NCBI RefSeq assembly: GCF_900659615.1
Contig: NZ_CAACUY010000065.1
Span: forward strand, 1 to 42,299
Reading direction: 5' to 3'
Source of the DNA: Actinomadura fibrosa
Lineage (GTDB): Bacteria; Actinomycetota; Actinomycetes; Streptosporangiales; Streptosporangiaceae
Length of the DNA: 42,299 bases
The notes beneath the pieces are model-generated. The model did no database searches, was not told the origin of the DNA, and worked only from the letters and a program-made list of their open reading frames with translations. Numbering within the stretch: the first letter of the stretch is position 1; every line of letters starts with the position of its first letter. This document shows positions 16,207 to 22,161 of this stretch, piece after piece. Position numbers and translations under genes: made by a program.

Positions 16207-17738
16207 GCCGGGCCCTTCACGCCGACGGCCGCGTAGCAGCTCAGGGAACCGGCCCGGCCGCCCAGGCGCGCGCTGAGCGGGGACGGCGCGGGACGCCAGT
16301 CCGGCAGGTCCACCACGCCCGGCGGAACCAGCGTGAAGTCGCCGAACAGCGCGGTGACCTCGTCTCTCGTCCGCATCGTCATGTGGCCGTAGGCGCCGGC
16401 GTAGACGTCGCTGAGCGAGGCGGCACCGTCGGCGGCACCGTCGGTGGCGCCGGTCCCGTCGGCGGTGCCGTGCGTGATCGCCAGCAGGCTGCCGGGCGCG
16501 AGCCGGTCCCGGTACTCCGCGAGCGCCGCCCCGACCAGGTCCGGGTCGACGAAGTGCAGCACGTTGACGAGCAGGAGCGCGACCGGCCGGTCGAGGTCCA
16601 GCAGCGACGCGACCTCCGGCAGCGCGAGGACCTTCCCGGGCTCGGTGAGGTCGCCGCGCACCGACGCGCAGCCGGGCGTGCCCGCCAGCAGCTCGGCGCC
16701 GCGCTCGACCGCCACCGGGTCGGTGTCGGCGTAGACGACCCGCACGGACGGGTCGGTCCGCCGGGCCACCTCGTGCACCGCGCCGCGGGCGGGGATGCCG
16801 GAGCCGATGTCGAGGATCTGGTCGACGCCGCGCCCGACGGCGTACCGCACGGCCCGCTTGATGAACTTGCGGTTCTCCCAGAGGGTGAGCCTGATGCCGG
16901 GCGCCGCGGCCACCGCCGCGTGCGCGACCGCCCGGTCGGCGGCGGTGTGGCGGGTGCCGCCGAGCAGGTAGTCGTACATCCGCGCGATGCTGGGGCGCTC
17001 CACGTCGGCCTCGTCCGGCGCCCATCCCGGACGCGGGACGGCGACGGCGACGGCGTCACGGGCCGCCGGGGGCGTCCGGTCCGCCAGGGCGCGGACCGTC
17101 AGCGCCGCGATGTGCGCGTGCCCGCGCGCCGACATGTGCAGCAGGTCGGAGCTGTAGAGGTCGCGGTCGCCGGCGGCGGCGTGGTCCCACAGGTCGACGT
17201 AGAGCGCGCCGTGCCGGCGCGCCACCTCCAGGACGAGCGCGTTCAGGTCGGCCAGCCGGGGCCGGATCCGAGCCAGCTCCGGGACGCCCTTGGCGATGTC
17301 CATCAACCCGTACAGGAACACCGTCGCACCGGCGCCGGTGAGCGCCTTCACCTGCGCGTCGACGTCGTCGTGGACCGAACCGGGATCGAAGGAGGGGGCG
17401 AGGACGTCGTTGCCGCCGCAGACGAGGGCGGCGAGGTCGGGCCGGAAGTCCAGCGCCCGGTCGAGCTGCGTGGCGCGGACCTGCCGGGCCGTCAGGCCGC
17501 GGCGTCCGAGGTTGAGGTACGCGACGCCGGGATCGATCCGCCGCAGCACCCCGTGCAGCCGGTCCGCCCAGCTCACGGGCGCGTATCCCGGCGTCGCCTC
17601 CAGGACCCCCGCGGCGAGGGAGTCGCCGAGGACGGCGAACCGCCGCCAGGTCGTGTCACCGAGGAGCGCCGCCGCCTCCTCGTCCGGCAGGACGTGCGGG
17701 TCGGCGCGTTCGGCGGCCCGTTCGACGAGCTGGCTCAT
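16203..17738 (-). CDS. SGNH hydrolase fused to DUF574-type SAM methyltransferase
   Basis: A 511-residue two-domain protein. Residues 1 to about 220 form an SGNH hydrolase: RRFAVLGDSLAAGV with Ser40, LVCGGNDVLAP with Asn110, and YSSDLLHMSARGHAHI with Asp198 and His201. Residues from about 245 on match the PF04672/DUF574 methyltransferase family: SIARMYDYLLGGTRH, WENRKFIKRAVRYA, and SAM-binding QILDIGSGIPARG, then VVYADTDPVAV. The hydrolase half is a close relative of the stand-alone SGNH gene at 27560. The ATG at 17738 is chosen because it begins the conserved region; the frame is open to 17819. The fusion suggests release (hydrolysis or acyl transfer) and methylation act on the same intermediate. 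Confidence 0.82.
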   Translation of the reverse strand: MSQLVERAAERADPHVLPDEEAAALLGDTTWRRFAVLGDSLAAGVLEATPGYAPVSWADRLHGVLRRIDPGVAYLNLGRRGLTARQVRATQLDRALDFRPDLAALVCGGNDVLAPSFDPGSVHDDVDAQVKALTGAGATVFLYGLMDIAKGVPELARIRPRLADLNALVLEVARRHGALYVDLWDHAAAGDRDLYSSDLLHMSARGHAHIAALTVRALADRTPPAARDAVAVAVPRPGWAPDEADVERPSIARMYDYLLGGTRHTAADRAVAHAAVAAAPGIRLTLWENRKFIKRAVRYAVGRGVDQILDIGSGIPARGAVHEVARRTDPSVRVVYADTDPVAVERGAELLAGTPGCASVRGDLTEPGKVLALPEVASLLDLDRPVALLLVNVLHFVDPDLVGAALAEYRDRLAPGSLLAITHGTADGTGATDGAADGAASLSDVYAGAYGHMTMRTRDEVTALFGDFTLVPPGVVDLPDWRPAPSPLSARLGGRAGSLSCYAAVGVKGPA

Positions 17739-17764
17739 GTGTCGCCTTTCGCTAGGGTGACGGT

Positions 17765-17797
17765 CGCCGCGCGGCCGGGGGCGGGGACCGCGCGGCG
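17765..17797 (-). terminator. intra-operon hairpin between carrier-ligase and SGNH-methyltransferase genes
   Basis: CGCCGCGCGG (17765-17774) pairs perfectly with CCGCGCGGCG (17788-17797) around 13 bases. It fills most of the only sizeable gap (64 bp) in an operon otherwise joined by overlaps. There is no T-run, so it may be a partial terminator or an mRNA-stabilising element that lowers expression of the last two genes. Confidence 0.45.
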
Positions 17798-17802
17798 GGG
17801 CC

Positions 17803-18714
17803 TCATCGGGGATCGGCACAGGCCGCCTCCAGGGCCGCCGCCGCGGCGGCCGCGTCGCCGCCGAACCGCTCGCTCAGCGCGGCCAGCCAGCGTTCGAGGC
17901 CGAAGGCGGCGCAGCCGGTGAACGCGGGCGTGCCGTCGGCGAGCACGATCCGGCACCGCTCGCCGAAGAAGTTGCGGTGGAAGTTCACCGACGCGATCGC
18001 CAGCTCGCCGCCGAACAGGAACTCCTTCTTGACCGGGAAGAGCCTCTGCATGAGGCCGCGCGCACCGTCCGGGGCGAAGAAGGGGTCGGTGGCGTCGGCG
18101 ACCTCCACCGGCAGGCCGAGCCGCGCGGTGAAGCCCAGGATCCGCGCCCGGAACGCGGCGAGGTGGTCCAGGACGTCGTCGCGGGTGCCGGCGCAGACGA
18201 CCTCCCGCATCCGGAACCCGAGCAGCCGGCGCAGCCCCTCGTACCGCTCCTCGCGGCGGAAGCAGGTCGCGACCGCGGTGATCCGCAGCGGCGGCTCGTC
18301 CAGGACCCGGTCGCGCAGGTCCAGGTAGACGCCGTAGCAGGTGGCGGACGGCAGCGCCAGCGCGGCCGGGGCGAGGAGATCGGGCGGGACCGCCCCGGCG
18401 GAGGCCGCGGGCCCGGCCGCGCCCCCGTCCAGCCGGGCCGGGTCCAGCGGCGCCGCCAGGGAGACCAGGTGCGGGAAGTTGTCGAAGTAGTCCAGCTCCG
18501 CCAGGTCCGCCACCGGCACCAGCGGCGGGTACGTCGCCGGGACGGCGCCCGCCGCCTCGCCCCACGACGCGAACTCCCGGTCGAGGCGGGCGATGAGCCG
18601 GGTGGAGTCCGGGCCGAACGTGGCGCGGCCGTCGGCGCCGGCCCGCGCGTCGAACCAGGTGCGCGGAGCCGCGGCGCGGACGTCCGCCGGTGTGCCCGCC
18701 GGTGTGCCGGTCAC
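17803..18714 (-). CDS. amino acid:[carrier protein] ligase (atypical seryl-tRNA synthetase homologue)
   Basis: A 303-residue class II aminoacyl-tRNA-synthetase-like catalytic domain with no tRNA-binding arm. It has the motif 2-type TAVATCFRREERYEGLRRLL and motif 3-type GCAAFGLERWLAAL. Zinc ligands typical of atypical SerRS and of amino acid:carrier-protein ligases can be placed at Cys126 (PSATCYGVY), Glu171 (GFRMREVVC) and Cys268 (AFTGCAAFG). Characterised relatives in rhizobia activate glycine or alanine with ATP and attach it to the phosphopantetheine of a small carrier protein. Its ATG overlaps the stop of the carrier-protein gene by four bases, which makes that protein the obvious partner. 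Which amino acid is used is not known. Confidence 0.85.
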   Translation of the reverse strand: MTGTPAGTPADVRAAAPRTWFDARAGADGRATFGPDSTRLIARLDREFASWGEAAGAVPATYPPLVPVADLAELDYFDNFPHLVSLAAPLDPARLDGGAAGPAASAGAVPPDLLAPAALALPSATCYGVYLDLRDRVLDEPPLRITAVATCFRREERYEGLRRLLGFRMREVVCAGTRDDVLDHLAAFRARILGFTARLGLPVEVADATDPFFAPDGARGLMQRLFPVKKEFLFGGELAIASVNFHRNFFGERCRIVLADGTPAFTGCAAFGLERWLAALSERFGGDAAAAAAALEAACADPR

Positions 18715-18986
18715 CGGAAGAACCGTTCCCTGATCCGCCTGATCGTGCGGAAGTCCTCGCGGGAGACGGCGTCGATGGAGATCTCCTGGCCGGTGTGCTC
18801 CTCCAGCAGGTACAGGAACTCCACGAAGCCGAGGGAGTCGAGCACCCGGTTCTCGATCAGGTCGAAGTCGGGGTCGAGGTCGCCGTACTCGGGCTTGCGC
18901 GACCTCAGGTGGCGCAGGACGAACTCCAGCCCGTCCGGGACGGGCTCGGCGCCGTCGGGGGCGGCGACGGGATCCGATGCGGGCAT
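18711..18986 (-). CDS. carrier protein 1 (aminoacyl carrier)
   Basis: A 91-residue acidic carrier protein. The predicted phosphopantetheine attachment is Ser51 in NRVLDSLGFVEFLYLLEE, a motif close to the carrier partners of amino acid:carrier-protein ligases. A Pro/Ala-rich N-terminal tail of about 18 residues precedes the helical bundle. It lies between the AurF-like gene (7 bases upstream) and the ligase gene (4-base overlap). The expected role is to hold an aminoacyl thioester while the AurF-like oxygenase or the transglutaminase-like protein acts on it. Confidence 0.85.
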   Translation of the reverse strand: MPASDPVAAPDGAEPVPDGLEFVLRHLRSRKPEYGDLDPDFDLIENRVLDSLGFVEFLYLLEEHTGQEISIDAVSREDFRTIRRIRERFFR

Positions 18987-18993
18987 GCTCGCC

Positions 18994-19902
18994 TCACTCC
19001 TTCGCGGACTCGGGCAGGCCGGTGCGGAAGATCCCGGCGTTCACCATGAACGACTCCGTGCGGCGCAGCACCCGCCGCGCGTAGCCGGCGTGCGCGGGCG
19101 AGGCGAGCACCCGCCGGCGCACCGCGTAGGGCTCGGGGATCCCGGCGTCCCGGTAGGCGCCCGGCTCGCACAGGGAGGCGACGGAACCGCGCATGTAGCC
19201 CTTCAGGTAGTCCTCCAGCGCCGCCAGCTCTCCGTCGCCGAGGCGCTCGCGCAGGTCGGCGTGCAGCATGGCGACGATCTGCCGGCCGAACGCGATGTGC
19301 CGCGACTCGTCCTGGTGGTGCACCTCGTTGACCTTGCGGATCGTCGGGTGCAGCCGGTCGTCGCCGGCCATCCGCTGGTTGAAGACGTCGACCAGCTCCT
19401 CGAAGACCAGCAGCCGGGCGAACACCAGGAAGTGGTCGGCCCCGGCGATGCCCGGCCCGGCCAGGCGCAGCGACCGCGGGGGGTAGATCTTGCCGCCGTA
19501 CCTGCGGCAGAAGGCGGCGAAGAACCACATGTGCTCGTTCTCCTCGCCGATGATGTGGTGGAAGTACTCGGACGGGACGTCGAAGTCCGCGGTGTGGATG
19601 CGGGCGACGATCTCGTGCAGCAGCTCCCGGATGCCGTGCACGTTCAGGCTGTAGAAGTTGATGCTCTGCCACTTGCTGAGCGCCCGGCGCCGGGGCTCGG
19701 GCAGCTCGTCCCAGACGTCGGTGCCGTGCTCGGCCATCAGCTCCGGGGTCATCCAGTACGCGTCGTCCGGCAGCGAGTCCGGCCAGTCGAAGAGCCGGTA
19801 CGGGTTGTAGTAGTCGCGCTCGGACATCTCGACCAGGCGGCCGAGCACGTCCTGGAAGCGGCGGTCGCCGCGGAGCCGTTCGGCGACCTCGGTCGTGGTC
19901 AT
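18994..19902 (-). CDS. AurF-like non-haem diiron N-oxygenase
   Basis: A 302-residue ferritin-fold protein of the p-aminobenzoate N-oxygenase class. The AurF ligand set can be placed: Glu121/His124 in IIGEENEHMWFF, Glu168 in LLVFEELVDVF, and His195, Glu199 and His202 in EVHHQDESRHIAFG; a first-helix glutamate such as Glu93 completes it. The extra histidine four residues before the second ExxH is the mark that separates AurF/CmlI enzymes from other diiron proteins. Such enzymes oxidise amines to hydroxylamine, nitroso or nitro groups, some on carrier-bound substrates. The ATG at 19902 overlaps the transglutaminase-like gene by four bases and the carrier protein gene starts 7 bases after its stop, so the substrate may be the aminoacyl carrier; free or carrier-bound 3-hydroxyanthranilate is the alternative. 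Confidence 0.82.
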   Translation of the reverse strand: MTTTEVAERLRGDRRFQDVLGRLVEMSERDYYNPYRLFDWPDSLPDDAYWMTPELMAEHGTDVWDELPEPRRRALSKWQSINFYSLNVHGIRELLHEIVARIHTADFDVPSEYFHHIIGEENEHMWFFAAFCRRYGGKIYPPRSLRLAGPGIAGADHFLVFARLLVFEELVDVFNQRMAGDDRLHPTIRKVNEVHHQDESRHIAFGRQIVAMLHADLRERLGDGELAALEDYLKGYMRGSVASLCEPGAYRDAGIPEPYAVRRRVLASPAHAGYARRVLRRTESFMVNAGIFRTGLPESAKE

Positions 19903-20882
19903 CGTGCGTCGCTCCTTCGGATGACGGTGCTGACGGCCGCCGGCGCGGCGGCCCCGGCGCGGACGTGCAGGGCCTCCGGCTCGCCCGCCGGGATCGCGGC
20001 GGGCAGCAGCCGGTTCAGCCGGGAGCCGAGGCAGGCCCGGCCCAGCTCGGGATGCGGGTCGCCGGCGTACCGCGACAGCCGCTCGAAGACGGGGTCGATC
20101 TGCTTGACGAGCCCGTCGTCGTCGACGACCTCGACCCACGAGTGCGACAGGTCGAGCATCCCGAGGATCCAGCCGCCGCGGGACTCGGCCTCGTACCCGG
20201 CCGCGCGGAACTCCTTCTCCAGATGGACGCTCGCGGTCACGCACGGCGCGAACCCCGCGGCGAGGATCGGCTCGGTGTCGTACTGGCACGGCTTGGGCAG
20301 CTTCGCCCACCGGTAGCCCGCCCCCAGGAAGTCGGAGACGATCCTCCTGAGCGCCGGGGAGCGCAGCTCCTGGAGCGTCCCGGCGGTCCGCATCCGCCCG
20401 GCGAACCGGATCGGGCCCGGTCCCGCGAACTCGAACCGGCCCGGCGTGATCCGCACGGCCGCGCTGCTCTCCCAGGTCTCGACCATCCCGCCGGTCAGCT
20501 CGGGCAGGAACCGGGTGTGCGACCACCGCGAGTCCGCGGCGGCGTCCGCGGCCCGCATCTCGACGGCGAAGTCCCACGCGAGCGGCGCGGTCCAGGCGGC
20601 GGGGCCGTCGCGCATCCAGCGCAGCGCGAACCGCAGGGCCCGCTCCGGCGCGGACGCCCCCGTCCCGGCGTTGAGCGCGAGGTTGATCAGGTCGTGCCGG
20701 TCGAACAGCGGCCCGTCCGGTCCCTCGGCGCGCGGCAGCCCGGCGGCGACCAGCTCGGCCAGGACGTCCGGCCCGCAGCGCAGGACGGCCAGCGCCTCGG
20801 CGGTGTCCAGCCGGGGGTCGCGGTAGGGCTCCGGGACGGCGTACAGCAGCCCGAGCGACCTCAGCCAGGGGCCGGCGTTCAC
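19899..20882 (-). CDS. transglutaminase-like protein
   Basis: A 327-residue protein with no clear full-length family. Its C-terminal part has the order and spacing of a transglutaminase/papain-like core: Cys214 in FAPCVTASVHLEKEFRAAGY, His247 in DLSHSWVEVV, and Asp263 in VKQIDPVF. The N-terminal 200 residues are unassigned and contain many Trp and Arg. The gene overlaps carrier protein 2 upstream and the AurF-like gene downstream, both by four bases. AdmF of andrimid biosynthesis shows that a transglutaminase fold can join a carrier-bound acyl group to the amine of a carrier-bound aminoacyl group. The two carriers next to this gene make that reaction an attractive, unproven, proposal. Confidence 0.6.
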   Translation of the reverse strand: MNAGPWLRSLGLLYAVPEPYRDPRLDTAEALAVLRCGPDVLAELVAAGLPRAEGPDGPLFDRHDLINLALNAGTGASAPERALRFALRWMRDGPAAWTAPLAWDFAVEMRAADAAADSRWSHTRFLPELTGGMVETWESSAAVRITPGRFEFAGPGPIRFAGRMRTAGTLQELRSPALRRIVSDFLGAGYRWAKLPKPCQYDTEPILAAGFAPCVTASVHLEKEFRAAGYEAESRGGWILGMLDLSHSWVEVVDDDGLVKQIDPVFERLSRYAGDPHPELGRACLGSRLNRLLPAAIPAGEPEALHVRAGAAAPAAVSTVIRRSDAR

Positions 20883-21142
20883 GTGCCGTACTCGGGTTCC
20901 GACACCGCCTTGGCGATGAGGGCCTCGATGTCGCCGACCGTGGCCAGGTCGACGGTCCGCGCCTCGTCGATCTCCTGGAGGTCGAACTCGACCTCCAGCG
21001 CGAGCGCGAGCTCCAGGACGGCGACCGAGTCGAACCCCAGGTCCTCGACCAGCCGGTCGGCCGGGCCCACCCGGCGGGCGCCGGCCGGAACCAGGTCGCC
21101 GACCAGGTCGCGGACCCGCCTGGCGATGTCTTCGCGGGACAT
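20879..21142 (-). CDS. carrier protein 2 (acyl carrier)
   Basis: An 87-residue acyl carrier protein with attachment Ser39 in VEDLGFDSVAVLELALALE. The ATG at 21142 is chosen because TAGGAG lies just upstream; the frame is open further back (ATG at 21172) but that part overlaps the diiron gene. It differs from carrier protein 1 in having the usual GFDS loop and no N-terminal tail. It lies in the same operon as the fatty acyl-AMP ligase three genes upstream, so it is the probable acceptor of the activated fatty acid. Confidence 0.85.
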   Translation of the reverse strand: MSREDIARRVRDLVGDLVPAGARRVGPADRLVEDLGFDSVAVLELALALEVEFDLQEIDEARTVDLATVGDIEALIAKAVSEPEYGT

Positions 21143-21168
21143 ATGAACTCCTAACGTGCTGATTCCGG

Positions 21169-22161
21169 TCATGCTGGGTCCGGCGGCGCGGCGGCGAGCA
21201 CCGCCACCGGATGGGGGGCCTTCCAGATGTCCTCGTACTCCGCCAGGGCCGCGGCGCGGCCCTCGCCCCAGGCGGCGGCGACCTGAGCCCGCCGGTCCTG
21301 GAGGCCGATCAGGCGGAGCTGGCGGAGGGCGCGCTCCTCCGCGGCGTCCCACTGGGCGCGGGTCAGCCGCGCGCGCTGGAGCAGCGCGGACCCGATGACC
21401 GGCGCGACCGCGCGCCGGCCGGGGTTCACCAGGACCCGCGCCATCAGCCGGCAGCCCTGCACGTACGTGTCGGCGACGAGCCCGGCGAGGCCCCGGTCCA
21501 CGGCGTCCCGGGTGACGGCCAGGCCGTAGGTGAAGTGCCGGGACTCGTCGCGGACGACGTTGTCGAGACCCTCGCCCAGCGCGGCCATGCCGGACCTGCG
21601 CGCCAGCCGCCGGGTGCCGTGCAGCGCCGCCGCGGCCAGCACCCCCTCGGTGAGCAGGTGGTAGTCGATGACCGCGACGTGCCAGGCGGCACGGTCGCCG
21701 CCGCTGTCCTCGACCGCCCGGACACTCGCCCGCAGCCGCGGCTCGAAGAGCCGGCCGTAGGCCGACTCCTCCTCGTCCCGCTCCCGCGCCGCGTCGTCCC
21801 GCCCGGCGGCGTGGCGGAGGTAGTCCTGGAAGAACTGCGCGTGCCGGGCCTCGTCGGCGACCTGCGTGCTGAGGAACGTCCGGTCGGCGTCGCCGGGAGC
21901 ATGGGTGACCAGCGTGCTCAGCGTCCTGGTGACGGCCACCTCGCCGACCTCAAGCTCGCTGAGCGCCTCCATGAGCGCGCCGCGGGCGAACGGGCGCAGC
22001 GCCTCCCAGACGGGACGGTCCCGGGCGACACGGGTCTCCGCGATGCTCCACTGCTGCCGCTCCCACCGGTCGTACAGCGCCCGCGGCGTCGGCAGGCGCC
22101 TGGCGCGGCCATCCGAGACGGGATCGAGGATGTGCACCACCCGGGTGCCGTCGCCGCTCAC
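21169..22161 (-). CDS. ferritin-like diiron oxygenase, ribonucleotide-reductase R2-type
   Basis: A 330-residue helical protein with two ExxH sites: Glu104/His107 in TQVADEARHAQFFQ and Glu206/His209 in VVRDESRHFTYGL. Glu74 (ELEVGEVAVTRT) and Glu172 (YHLLTEGVLA) fill the remaining ligands. The start, LYDRWERQQWSIAETR, resembles R2-type proteins. It lacks the third histidine of the AurF class, so the two diiron proteins of this operon probably do different reactions. Candidates are desaturation or hydroxylation of the carrier-bound acyl chain, or amine oxidation. It overlaps the ligase gene by four bases and carrier protein 2 starts 26 bases after its stop. Confidence 0.78.
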   Translation of the reverse strand: MSGDGTRVVHILDPVSDGRARRLPTPRALYDRWERQQWSIAETRVARDRPVWEALRPFARGALMEALSELEVGEVAVTRTLSTLVTHAPGDADRTFLSTQVADEARHAQFFQDYLRHAAGRDDAARERDEEESAYGRLFEPRLRASVRAVEDSGGDRAAWHVAVIDYHLLTEGVLAAAALHGTRRLARRSGMAALGEGLDNVVRDESRHFTYGLAVTRDAVDRGLAGLVADTYVQGCRLMARVLVNPGRRAVAPVIGSALLQRARLTRAQWDAAEERALRQLRLIGLQDRRAQVAAAWGEGRAAALAEYEDIWKAPHPVAVLAAAPPDPA

